Assembly (NCBI RefSeq): GCF_000282315.2
Contig: NZ_AKJN02000006.1
Span: forward strand, 124,001 to 188,000
Source of the DNA: Pseudomonas sp. GM41(2012)
GTDB lineage: Bacteria > Pseudomonadota > Gammaproteobacteria > Pseudomonadales > Pseudomonadaceae
Direction: 5' to 3'
Length of the DNA: 64,000 bases
The translations under genes were made by a program, and so were the position numbers. Shown here piece by piece: positions 25,805 through 33,811 of the stretch. The first letter of the stretch is position 1. Every line of letters begins with the position of its first letter. Below the pieces are notes generated by a model. That model was not told the DNA's origin and did no database searches. It saw only the letters and a program-made list of their open reading frames with translations.

Positions 25805-25840
25805 AGGTGATACTTTTTTGTATCTCGACTGGCAAATAAG
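25805..25840 (+). promoter_or_regulatory. Promoter-like block of receptor 2, same as that of receptor 1
   Basis: AGGTGATAC (25805-25813), T-rich run, ATCTC (25822-25826), ACTGGCAAA (25828-25836), 45 bases before the receptor 2 ATG. Words and spacing are the same as at 19154-19119 upstream of receptor 1. It likely places receptor 2 under the FecI-like sigma factor at 20157-20672. Confidence 0.75.
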
Positions 25841-25881
25841 AGTGATAACCATTTTACCTTAGTCAAAAGGATCCATTCGTC

Positions 25882-28314
25882 ATGTCTGTTGCAAGTCGAC
25901 CTTGCGGTGAGCGCGTGTTAACACTGGCCATCCGTACCGCTATGCTGAGTTTCGTCTTGGCTGCAGGAAGCGCCAACTCCTGGGCCGCAGGCCCCAAGCA
26001 ACTGGATGCTGTCGCTGCCAAGACCTATAACATTTCAGCTGGTCCACTGACGGGCGCGCTGTCCACCTTTGCCAAGGACTCAGGCATTGCATTGTCGTTT
26101 GAACCTACGTTGACTGAGGGGCTGGATAGCCCAGGCTTGTCCGGTACCTACTCGGGCCGTGAAGGGGTTGCGCGACTGCTGGCAGGCAGCGGACTGGATC
26201 TGGTCCAGCGCGAAGATGGCAGTTACACATTGGCTCATCACCCGGAGGTCGGTTCAGATGGCCTGACGTTGGGCGCAACCAACATCAATGCCAATTACAG
26301 CGGTCCGAGCGCGCTTCCGGAAGTCCTTGCCGGTGGTCAGGTTGCCCGCGGCGCGCGCCTGGGAATGATGGGCAACAAGGATGTGATGGACACACCCTTC
26401 AGCGTGACCAGCTACACCGCCAAGACCCTGGCCGACCTGCAAACGGTGACAGTTGCCGATGCTCTGGAGCGCGATCCCTCCGTCCGCTCTACCGGTCAAA
26501 CCGGTGGCATTGTTGATTCCTTTTTCATACGCGGTTTCCCGGTTGGCGAAGGCAACCTGGGCGAGCTGGCCTTCGACGGTATGTATGGCGTGGCGCCCAA
26601 CTACCGGGTGTTCACCGAATATGCCGAGCGCGTCGAAGTCCTCAAGGGACCGGGTGCCTTGATGTACGGGATCTCGCCAAACAGTGGTGTCGGTGGCGTG
26701 ATCAATATCGTTCCCAAGCGGCCACTTGCCGAAGACCTGACCCGCTTTACGGCCAGTTACGCATCGGACTCGCAAGTGGGCGGTCATCTGGATATCAGCC
26801 GTCGCTTTGGCGACGAGAATCAGTTTGGCGTGCGCTTCAACGGCAGCCTTCAGGGCGGTGACACTGCCGTTGATGATCAGGAAAGAGCGGTCGATATCGG
26901 TGCCATTGCGCTCGATTACCAAGGCGAGCGGTTGCGCTTGAACCTTGACTTCATCAGCCAGAAAGAAAGCTTTGATGCAGCCTCGCGGCCCTTCACTGTC
27001 GCGCCGGGCATTGATGTTCCGTCCGCACCCAATGGCCGTACCAACCTGTCGCAGAAATGGGGATGGTCGGACACCAAAGAGCAGTCGGCATTGCTGGGTG
27101 GTGAATATGATCTGAGTGATGCGGTAACCGTTTTCGCTCATGCCGGTGGCGGAAAATCAGACGTCAAGCGGATGTCCGACCAAGTGCCGAGAATTCTTAA
27201 CGACGCAGGTGATACCAGCAATATTCCCGGTTACTACAAATTCAACGTTGATCGCTCGACGGCGGATGTGGGTATCCGCGGCGTGTTCGCTACGGGTCCC
27301 GTCACCCATACGACCACGTTGATGGCGACCCGATATCAGGACGAACTGTCTCGGGGGATCAACAACGGGACGGAAATCCGTTCGAACATCTACCACCCGG
27401 TGGATGTGCCCAAGCAATTCATCAATGCACCAAAAGTGCTGCGCATTTCCGAATCGGAGCTGTCTGGCGTCGCGCTGACCGACACCCTGTCTGTGCTGGA
27501 CGACCGTATCCAGTTGACCTTGGGCGTGCGCAAGCAAGACATCGAGTCACGTAACTACAATGCGGCAGGCTCGGTCAGCTCTAAATACGACGACAGTGCC
27601 ACAACTCCGCTGGTGGGTGTGGTGGTCAAGCCCTGGGAAGACGTCTCGTTTTACTACAACTACGTCGAGGGCTTGAGTAAAGGTGATATCGCACCAGGCA
27701 CGGCAGCCAACGCCGGCGAAACGTTCGCACCTTATGAGTCGAAGCAACACGAGCTTGGCGTCAAATATGAACATGGCACGTTCATGACCACCCTGGCGTT
27801 GTTCCAGATTGAGAAGCCCAGTGGCGAAATGGGCGCAGGCAATGTGTTCTCGGTTCAGGCAGAACAACGCAACCGCGGCGTGGAGTTGAGCATGTTCGGG
27901 GAAGTGGCACCGGGCACTCGCTTGATGGGCGGAGTGACCTTCCTCGATGGCGAGCTGACTGATTCGGCCACTGCCGCTAATAGAGGCAATGAACCGGTAG
28001 GCGTGCCCGACGTACAAGCCAACCTGTGGGCTGAATGGGATACGCCGTGGCTGGAGGGCTTTACCCTCACCGGGGGGGCGATTTACACCGGCAGCCAATA
28101 CGTCAATCAGGCTAATACCCAGGAACTGGATGCTTGGACGCGTTTCGATACGGGGGCTCGTTACACCACCAAAATTGAGGGTCGACCGACGACGTTCCGC
28201 GCCACGGTTCAGAACGTCTTCGATCGTGAGTACTGGTCGGGTGTCGCCTCGTATGGTGCGTTCTCGCCAGGCTACCCTCGGACCCTGCAACTGTCGGCCA
28301 CCGTCGATTTCTGA
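25882..28314 (+). CDS. TonB-dependent siderophore receptor with STN signalling domain (receptor 2)
   Basis: 810 residues. Signal peptide ending near SWAAGP, STN domain (YNISAGPLTGALSTFAK, LLAGSGLDLVQ), plug (VRSTGQTGGIVDSFFIRG, VEVLKGPGALMYG) and 22-strand barrel ending QLSATVDF. It is a close paralogue of receptor 1 and shares its promoter block, but no FecI/FecR pair or ABC genes lie beside it. It may signal through the FecR at 19179-20156 or act as a second receptor for a related chelate feeding the same ABC transporter. Differences are concentrated in predicted extracellular loops, for example the region after ISGPALLSNIYHP in receptor 1. Confidence 0.94.
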   Translation: MSVASRPCGERVLTLAIRTAMLSFVLAAGSANSWAAGPKQLDAVAAKTYNISAGPLTGALSTFAKDSGIALSFEPTLTEGLDSPGLSGTYSGREGVARLLAGSGLDLVQREDGSYTLAHHPEVGSDGLTLGATNINANYSGPSALPEVLAGGQVARGARLGMMGNKDVMDTPFSVTSYTAKTLADLQTVTVADALERDPSVRSTGQTGGIVDSFFIRGFPVGEGNLGELAFDGMYGVAPNYRVFTEYAERVEVLKGPGALMYGISPNSGVGGVINIVPKRPLAEDLTRFTASYASDSQVGGHLDISRRFGDENQFGVRFNGSLQGGDTAVDDQERAVDIGAIALDYQGERLRLNLDFISQKESFDAASRPFTVAPGIDVPSAPNGRTNLSQKWGWSDTKEQSALLGGEYDLSDAVTVFAHAGGGKSDVKRMSDQVPRILNDAGDTSNIPGYYKFNVDRSTADVGIRGVFATGPVTHTTTLMATRYQDELSRGINNGTEIRSNIYHPVDVPKQFINAPKVLRISESELSGVALTDTLSVLDDRIQLTLGVRKQDIESRNYNAAGSVSSKYDDSATTPLVGVVVKPWEDVSFYYNYVEGLSKGDIAPGTAANAGETFAPYESKQHELGVKYEHGTFMTTLALFQIEKPSGEMGAGNVFSVQAEQRNRGVELSMFGEVAPGTRLMGGVTFLDGELTDSATAANRGNEPVGVPDVQANLWAEWDTPWLEGFTLTGGAIYTGSQYVNQANTQELDAWTRFDTGARYTTKIEGRPTTFRATVQNVFDREYWSGVASYGAFSPGYPRTLQLSATVDF

Positions 28315-28416
28315 TGGGGGAGGGCATAACAGTTTGCTAGCCGGTAATTCGAACTTCCGAGGATAGAGCTTCGATTACCCCTTTTGCCTTGTAGCGATAT
28401 CGCTGCAAGTCTGACA

Positions 28417-28441
28417 ACAAAAAGCCCGCGCATGGCGGGCT
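28417..28441 (-). terminator. Terminator-like hairpin A (minus-strand orientation)
   Basis: AGCCCGC (28423-28429) pairs with GCGGGCT (28435-28441); the A-run at 28418-28422 becomes a T-run on the minus strand. It is followed on the plus strand by TCTCTGTATGGGGTCAAATC, closely echoed after hairpin B. Confidence 0.6.
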
Positions 28442-28524
28442 CTCTGTATGGGGTCAAATCCTTTTGTCCGTTCAATCTGCGCTCCGTTCTGTGAGCAATT
28501 CGTGAAAAGCATGTCGATGGAACG

Positions 28525-28550
28525 AAAAAAACCCGGCACTTAGCCGGGCT
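28525..28550 (-). terminator. Terminator-like hairpin B (minus-strand orientation)
   Basis: CCCGGC (28532-28537) pairs with GCCGGG (28543-28548), with seven A before it. It is followed by CTCTCTGTCGATGGGGCCAA, resembling the sequence after hairpin A. No minus-strand gene precedes either hairpin. Confidence 0.55.
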
Positions 28551-28681
28551 CTCTGTCGATGGGGCCAAATCCCTTTGGCTGACCGCATTGTGCCGGGTGG
28601 GTGTGACGAAGGCATGACAGAGCGTCCGGTCATGCTGATAGAATCGGTCAGGTTATAGATAACACCCTTCTGAGAAACGAT

Positions 28682-29014
28682 ATGAATACACAATTGACGG
28701 AAGAAGAGATGCGCCGGGCACTGTTCGGTGATCCTGAGCCCCTTGCGCCGGCAATTACCTCACACGTGCAAGACTCCGTCCCGGATGTCGTGATCGTGCA
28801 ACCGGTAAAGGCAGCGAAGAAAAAGATAGTCTCAAAAGGCTTCACGCCCAGGTTGAGAGTCACGCTGCGGGTAGGAAATGAGTTTGAAGGCAAGATGCAC
28901 GAGATAGTACATGAGGCCGATACGCTGAGCTCCCTGGTTGCAGAGCAAGAAGCTACTAAGGCGGCCAGAACAAAATTCAGGTTTGTGGAAGTGGTGTCGG
29001 TCAAGTCGATGTAA
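28682..29014 (+). CDS. Small hypothetical protein
   Basis: 110 residues. Charged N-terminus (MNTQLTEEEMRRALFGDPEP), a lysine-rich middle (AAKKKIVSKGFTPRLRVTLRV) and a C-terminal predicted alpha/beta stretch. No signal peptide or membrane segment. I do not recognise a family. Codon use is pseudomonad-like and the sequence is soluble in composition, which supports a real gene. It stands alone before the diguanylate cyclase. Confidence 0.65.
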   Translation: MNTQLTEEEMRRALFGDPEPLAPAITSHVQDSVPDVVIVQPVKAAKKKIVSKGFTPRLRVTLRVGNEFEGKMHEIVHEADTLSSLVAEQEATKAARTKFRFVEVVSVKSM

Positions 29015-29202
29015 GTGGGCACTCTTCCTCATGGGTCGACAGGAGCGCAGCTCATTGAACTGGTTGGCGTTCGGGCTTGGCCACGAGGTGGGGCCATTCT
29101 CCAGGAGCTTTGCGGACGGCCATGAGCGTAATCCGGTTGTTTGCGTTAGTGGCAGGGTGCCACAATCGTTTTTTTTAGTTGAGTCATGATCAGGTGGATC
29201 AC

Positions 29203-30330
29203 ATGGATGGCCCAGGATCTCGGAGTGACCAAGAGTTTTTCATAGCCGGGCAGGTGCGAGCTGACCGATTGCATCAACTATTTCGCCAATCAGTTTCTGC
29301 GGTTTTTGGTAGCTACCTCGCTGCCATCATGCTGTGTTGGCTGTGTTGGGATCGTTTTGAACACAGCGTTGTTCTTTGGTGGCTGGCCATACTGGCCGGA
29401 TCGACGCTGTTACGCATTTCGATGTTTGTTGCCTATTTTCGCAGCGACGAAAGTGAACGTACACCTCAACGCTGGGAGCGCAAATACTGGAGCACGCTCG
29501 TGTTATCCGCCAGTATCTGGGGGGGAGGCGCATTCATTGTCATGCCAGCAGACGATCTTTTGTCGCAGGCGTTGGTCATGCTCTTTGCTGTCGGGATGTC
29601 TGTCAGCGCGGTGTCCTGCTACTCGGCCTACCTCTATATGACACTCGTGTCCATTGGACTGGTTCTGTTGCCGTGCACCGCCTGGCTGCTGTTTCAATCG
29701 TCGACGATTCAAGTCGGCATGGCACTCTCGGTTTTGGTGTTCGCGTCATTTGTTGCCCGCGCTACAAGGAAAATGTCCGAGGCACTGGAAACCGCCTTTC
29801 GACTAACCCGTGAAATGGAACATGCGAACAGCATTTCAACCCGTGCAGCACAAACGGATGAACTGACCGGCCTGAAGAGTCGACGAGCTTTTTTCGAGCA
29901 TGCCCAGCAGCTCTACAACGAATGTGAAACCAACCGGTTAGGGTTGTGCGCCGTAATGTTGGACATGGATCACTTCAAGCATATCAACGACACCTACGGC
30001 CATCAGGTTGGGGATCAGGTTTTGCGTCAAATGGGTGTGGTCATCAGTTCGTCCTTTCGTGCAACGGATATCCACGGCCGGTTAGGTGGAGAAGAATTCG
30101 CCGTTCTACTCCCGGACACCTCCATTGAGGCCGCCGTCAAGATTGCAGAACAGCTCATCCAGACTATTGCTGGATTGATGATCGAGCCTGTTCACTGCAT
30201 AACAGCAAGCCTCGGCGTAGCGTCAACGGATGCCGGTAATAAAGATCTGCACAGCTTGATGAACAATGCTGATAAAGCGCTGTATCGAGCCAAGGCGCTG
30301 GGACGTAATCAAGTCGCTGTTGCTCAGTAG
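29203..30330 (+). CDS. Diguanylate cyclase with N-terminal membrane domain
   Basis: 375 residues from ATG 29203 (AGGTGG five bases upstream; an upstream TTG at 29179 is less likely). Five or six transmembrane helices occupy residues about 35-190. A GGDEF domain follows: DELTGLKSRRAFFE, DMDHFKHINDTYGHQVGD, and the active-site GGEEF at about 295-299. The inhibitory site RATD (RxxD) sits five residues before it, so both c-di-GMP synthesis and product inhibition look intact. The stop is only 8 bases from the stop of the convergent NodT gene. The signal sensed by the membrane part is unknown. Confidence 0.93.
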   Translation: MDGPGSRSDQEFFIAGQVRADRLHQLFRQSVSAVFGSYLAAIMLCWLCWDRFEHSVVLWWLAILAGSTLLRISMFVAYFRSDESERTPQRWERKYWSTLVLSASIWGGGAFIVMPADDLLSQALVMLFAVGMSVSAVSCYSAYLYMTLVSIGLVLLPCTAWLLFQSSTIQVGMALSVLVFASFVARATRKMSEALETAFRLTREMEHANSISTRAAQTDELTGLKSRRAFFEHAQQLYNECETNRLGLCAVMLDMDHFKHINDTYGHQVGDQVLRQMGVVISSSFRATDIHGRLGGEEFAVLLPDTSIEAAVKIAEQLIQTIAGLMIEPVHCITASLGVASTDAGNKDLHSLMNNADKALYRAKALGRNQVAVAQ

Positions 30331-30338
30331 GTTTGGCT

Positions 30339-31805
30339 TCATTGCGCACTCGAGATCAAGCGGTCATTTGAGTCTTCGCGCTGCCAGCCGCCGCCCAATG
30401 CCTTGAATGTGGCCACTGCAGCGCGAGCCGATTCAGTTTGTGCTTGGGCTCTACCATCAGATGCCGCTAAAAGGTTTTCATCGGCGTCCAAAACTTCTAT
30501 CAGGCTGACAACGCCTTTTTCATACGCGGTAAACGACGTCGCTCGTGCTTTCGCATAAGCAGACTCGCCCTGGGCTAGCTTTTCGGATTGCTGCTCGCGG
30601 TTGATCAGTGCCGAAAAAGCGGTTTCGACATCCTCGCAGGCCCGCAGAACTGACTGGCGGTAAACGGCTAACGCTTCGGCTTCTTGACCCTTCGCCAAGT
30701 CAATTTGGGCGTTGATGCGGCCAAAATCGAACAGCCTCCAGCGTAGTCCCAGGACCGCCGAGGCCTGACTGGCACCGTTGCTGAAAAGGTTCCCGCCGGA
30801 TACCGACGTAGCGCTGCCTAGCAGCGCACCTACAGAAAATTTGGGGTAGTACTCGGAGATGGCTTCGCCGATGCGTGCATTCGATGCCGCCAGTCGGCGC
30901 TCAGCGACGATCAAATCTGGACGCCGACGCAGCAGATCGGCCGGAGAGCCTAAGTCGGCGAGACTTGGCACATCAGGGATGCGCGCCGACTTAATCAATT
31001 GCGCGCTGTAAGTACCCGGCGGTTTGCCTAACAGGACATCCAGCGCATTCATCGCAGCTGCAAGGCCAGCCTGCAGTGCCGGCACGGTCGCCTGTGCTTG
31101 ATTCAGCGACCCTTGGGTCTGGTTCAACTGTAGTTCGGCAGCTAATCCTTTTGCATACAGGTGCTCGATGGTGGTGAGCAGTTGTTGTCGCGTGTCTACC
31201 TGCTTTCGGGCAATTTCCAGGCGCGCTTGCAGGCCACGGATGCTGATGTACAGGTCTGCTGTCTGCGCTACCACCGCGAGGCGGGTGGCAATCGCTCCGG
31301 CTTGGGAGGCCTGATAATCGGCGAAGGCTGCCTCTTTGCCTCGGCGTAGTCCGCCAAATACGTCCAGCTCCCAGCCTGCGTTCAGATTCGCCTCATAGGC
31401 GCTACCGTAGCGATTATAGGATGGGTCTGAATTCAGTACTTGGCCCAACGGTGTCTCTACGGACTGCCGGGCTCTCGCCGCTTGGCCATTGACTGTAGCC
31501 GATGGCAAAAGCGCTGCGTCAGCTGCCCCCAAACCCGCGCGAGCCTGCTCGATCCTTGCTGTTGCTTGAGCTAAATCGAGATTTTGTTCCAGTGCTCGAT
31601 TGATCAGCTGACTGAGTACGGGGTCATTGAACGCGTTCCACCAAGCGGCGAGATCAGTGGGTGCTGCATCAACCTGGTGTGCTGTAGATGTTTGCGCCAA
31701 AAAATGCTCAGGCAATTCCACGTTGGGCTCTGAATAGTCAGGGCCCACTGCGCAACCCGCAACCATACCGAAACACAGCAAGACGGCAAAACGAGGAGGG
31801 TGCAT
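30339..31805 (-). CDS. RND efflux outer-membrane lipoprotein, NodT/OprM family
   Basis: 488 residues. Lipobox VAGC (Cys18), then the NodT signature start (AVGPDYSEPNVELPEHF). Two repeats of the outer-membrane efflux protein fold are seen, with DLAQATARIEQARAGLGAADAALLPSA in the first and RRPDLIVAERRLAASNARIGEA in the second. It forms the trimeric exit duct for the adaptor and pump encoded at 32690-36894. It is divergent from TetR (31893). A 24-bp inverted repeat (31831-31854) lies in the gap and also precedes the adaptor gene, tying all three to one repressor. Confidence 0.93.
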   Translation of the reverse strand: MHPPRFAVLLCFGMVAGCAVGPDYSEPNVELPEHFLAQTSTAHQVDAAPTDLAAWWNAFNDPVLSQLINRALEQNLDLAQATARIEQARAGLGAADAALLPSATVNGQAARARQSVETPLGQVLNSDPSYNRYGSAYEANLNAGWELDVFGGLRRGKEAAFADYQASQAGAIATRLAVVAQTADLYISIRGLQARLEIARKQVDTRQQLLTTIEHLYAKGLAAELQLNQTQGSLNQAQATVPALQAGLAAAMNALDVLLGKPPGTYSAQLIKSARIPDVPSLADLGSPADLLRRRPDLIVAERRLAASNARIGEAISEYYPKFSVGALLGSATSVSGGNLFSNGASQASAVLGLRWRLFDFGRINAQIDLAKGQEAEALAVYRQSVLRACEDVETAFSALINREQQSEKLAQGESAYAKARATSFTAYEKGVVSLIEVLDADENLLAASDGRAQAQTESARAAVATFKALGGGWQREDSNDRLISSAQ

Positions 31806-31830
31806 GTGATACCTTCGGAATGATCGATTT

Positions 31831-31854
31831 GTGACGATATTACAATTTGGTCAC
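31831..31854. promoter_or_regulatory. Operator-like inverted repeat, copy 1
   Basis: GTGAC, 13 bases, GGTCAC. It lies between the divergent NodT and TetR genes. The same 24-bp layout recurs at 32628-32651 before the adaptor gene, with AT-rich interior in both. Confidence 0.7.
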
Positions 31855-31892
31855 AAGTTGTCAACTACCTTCAGGGTGCGTAAGCTGCTCGC

Positions 31893-32513
31893 ATGAACCA
31901 GCCATCAGTTTCTTCGCCCAGCGCCCGTGGCCCAGCCGATCACGACATCCGAGACCAGATTGTCGCGGCGGCCAACGAACATTTCAGTCAATACGGTTAC
32001 AGCAAGACAACAGTCTCCGACCTGGCCAAAGCCATCGGTTTTTCCAAGGCTTACATCTACAAGTTCTTCGATTCCAAGCAGGCGATTGGTGAGGCTATTT
32101 GTAGAAATTGTCTGTCGGAAATCGTTGCGGCTGTTGAGCAGGCCATCAATGTTGAGGGTCTCTCGCCGACTGAGCGCTTCCGACGTTTGGTCAAAACCTT
32201 GATCACCACGGGTGTAGACCTGTTTTTTAATGACCGAAAACTTTACGACATCGCGGCGTTCGCCGCTTCGGAAAGCTGGCCCAGCTCACGAGTTTATGAC
32301 GCGCGCATCAAGAGCTTCGTGCTGCAGATCGTGCGAGAGGGGCGGGAACTCGGTGAGTTTGAGCGCAAGACACCGTTGGACGAGACAGTGGAATCGATTC
32401 ATCTCGCTCTACGGCCTTTCATCAATCCTCTGCTGTTGCAGTACAACCTCGATGTTGTTGAAGAGGCTCCCGGGCTCATTTCCAACCTGATTCTACGCGG
32501 CCTGATGCCTTAA
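31893..32513 (+). CDS. TetR/AcrR-family repressor of the linked RND efflux genes
   Basis: 206 residues. Helix-turn-helix YSKTTVSDLAKAIGFSKAYIYKFFDSKQAIGEAI (about 40-73). The C-terminal domain belongs to the group of TetR regulators adjacent to TriABC- or MexJK-like pumps. It lies between NodT (divergent) and the adaptor (co-directional), with matching operator-like repeats before both transport units. Repression of both, relieved by a pump substrate, is inferred. Confidence 0.9.
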   Translation: MNQPSVSSPSARGPADHDIRDQIVAAANEHFSQYGYSKTTVSDLAKAIGFSKAYIYKFFDSKQAIGEAICRNCLSEIVAAVEQAINVEGLSPTERFRRLVKTLITTGVDLFFNDRKLYDIAAFAASESWPSSRVYDARIKSFVLQIVREGRELGEFERKTPLDETVESIHLALRPFINPLLLQYNLDVVEEAPGLISNLILRGLMP

Positions 32514-32627
32514 AATGCTTGGCTGATGGAACCGTTGCGCACCCGCGGCAGCCTGCGTATCTAAAAAATCGGAACTCAAACCCCTGCGTTGCTCTGATCA
32601 TCAGGGCAGCTTTCATTCGGCCGAATT

Positions 32628-32651
32628 GTGACTATTGACTAAATTGGTCAC
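32628..32651. promoter_or_regulatory. Operator-like inverted repeat, copy 2
   Basis: GTGAC, 13 bases, GGTCAC, 38 bases upstream of the adaptor start at 32690. It has the same outer arms and length as the copy at 31831-31854. Confidence 0.7.
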
Positions 32652-32689
32652 TTGAATAAGTATGGCGTATCCGCTTCCAAGAGGTCTCT

Positions 32690-33811
32690 ATGATCCAGCG
32701 CCGCCACACGTCATTCATTTTCATTGGCTTGTTGCCGTTTGCCTTAGCGGCATGCAACGAGGCCATACCTTCAGATCCTCGCCTTCAAATGCCCTTGGTG
32801 CGCATCGCGGTGGTTCAACCCTCCGCGCCTGCAGATCGGGTATTCACCGGTATCGTCGCAGCTCGGGTTCAGAGCGATCTCGGCTTTCGAGTTCCTGGGA
32901 AAGTGCTGGAACGTTTGGTGGACACCGGGCAGAGCGTCAAGCGCGGGCAGCCACTCATGCGAATCGATGCTAATGATCTGGCGCTGACCGCGCGGGCGCA
33001 GCAGGAAGCGATGCTGGCCGCCATGGCCCGATCCCGGCAGGCCTCAGATGATGAGCTTCGCTACCGGGATTTGGTGTCTGTTGGCGCTGTATCCGCTTCA
33101 GCTTATGCAGGGTTCAAAGCGGCTGCCGACTCGGCGAAAGCGCAGCTTAACGCGGCCAAAGCCCAGGCTGATGTGGCGAGAAACTCTACCGGCTATTCGA
33201 CGTTGCTGGCTGATGCTGACGGGGTTGTTGTCGACACCTTGGCAGAGCCGGGGCAGGTGATAGGCGCAGGTCAGGTGGTTGTACGAATTGCCCATTCCGG
33301 GCAGCGCGAGGCGGTGATCCAGTTGCCTGAAACGCTACGTCCTGCGATAGGGTCGTCGGCGACGGTTGAACTTTATGGGCAAAACCAACGTGCAGGCAGC
33401 GCGCGTTTACGCCAGTTGTCCGATTCGGCTGACCGGCAAACCCGTACCTTTGAGGCGCGCTATGTGTTGGAGGGAGCGCTTGCTGATGCCATCCTGGGTT
33501 CGACCATCTCAGTTGCCATAGACGGTACGCCAGTCGCCAATGCCAATGAATTACAAGTGCCTATCGCTGCCCTCTACGACGCGGGTAAAGGTCCTGGTGT
33601 CTGGGCCATTGGGGGCGAGCCTGAGCAGGTGACGTGGCGCCCTGTCACGGTACTCAGCCTAAGCAATGCAGAAACTGCTCGAGTGACGGGCAACCTCCAG
33701 ATCGACGATCGTATCGTCGCGCTGGGTGCGCATCTGTTAAGTGAAGGGGAACGGGTCAGGTCTCAAATGCCCGTCAGCGCCCAAGCACCGGTGGCCGAGG
33801 TGCGCCGATGA
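32690..33811 (+). CDS. RND efflux periplasmic adaptor lipoprotein
   Basis: 373 residues. Lipobox LAAC (Cys22), lipoyl half-motif (FTGIVAARVQSDLGFRVPGKVLERLVDTGQ), short alpha-hairpin (EAMLAAMARSRQASDDELRYRDL) and beta-barrel domain (VIQLPETLRPAIGSSATVELYGQ). Joins the inner-membrane pump to the NodT channel. It overlaps the pump gene by 4 bases. Only one adaptor is present, unlike the paired TriA/TriB arrangement. Confidence 0.92.
   Translation: MIQRRHTSFIFIGLLPFALAACNEAIPSDPRLQMPLVRIAVVQPSAPADRVFTGIVAARVQSDLGFRVPGKVLERLVDTGQSVKRGQPLMRIDANDLALTARAQQEAMLAAMARSRQASDDELRYRDLVSVGAVSASAYAGFKAAADSAKAQLNAAKAQADVARNSTGYSTLLADADGVVVDTLAEPGQVIGAGQVVVRIAHSGQREAVIQLPETLRPAIGSSATVELYGQNQRAGSARLRQLSDSADRQTRTFEARYVLEGALADAILGSTISVAIDGTPVANANELQVPIAALYDAGKGPGVWAIGGEPEQVTWRPVTVLSLSNAETARVTGNLQIDDRIVALGAHLLSEGERVRSQMPVSAQAPVAEVRR

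Noticed and set aside
25436..25835. Minus-strand open frames before receptor 2
   Set aside because: They overlap the promoter block, lack ribosome binding sites and have no known domain.
25840..25880. Possible Fur box (gataaccatttt) before receptor 2
   Set aside because: Only about half the Fur consensus positions match; the ECF-type block just upstream explains control better.
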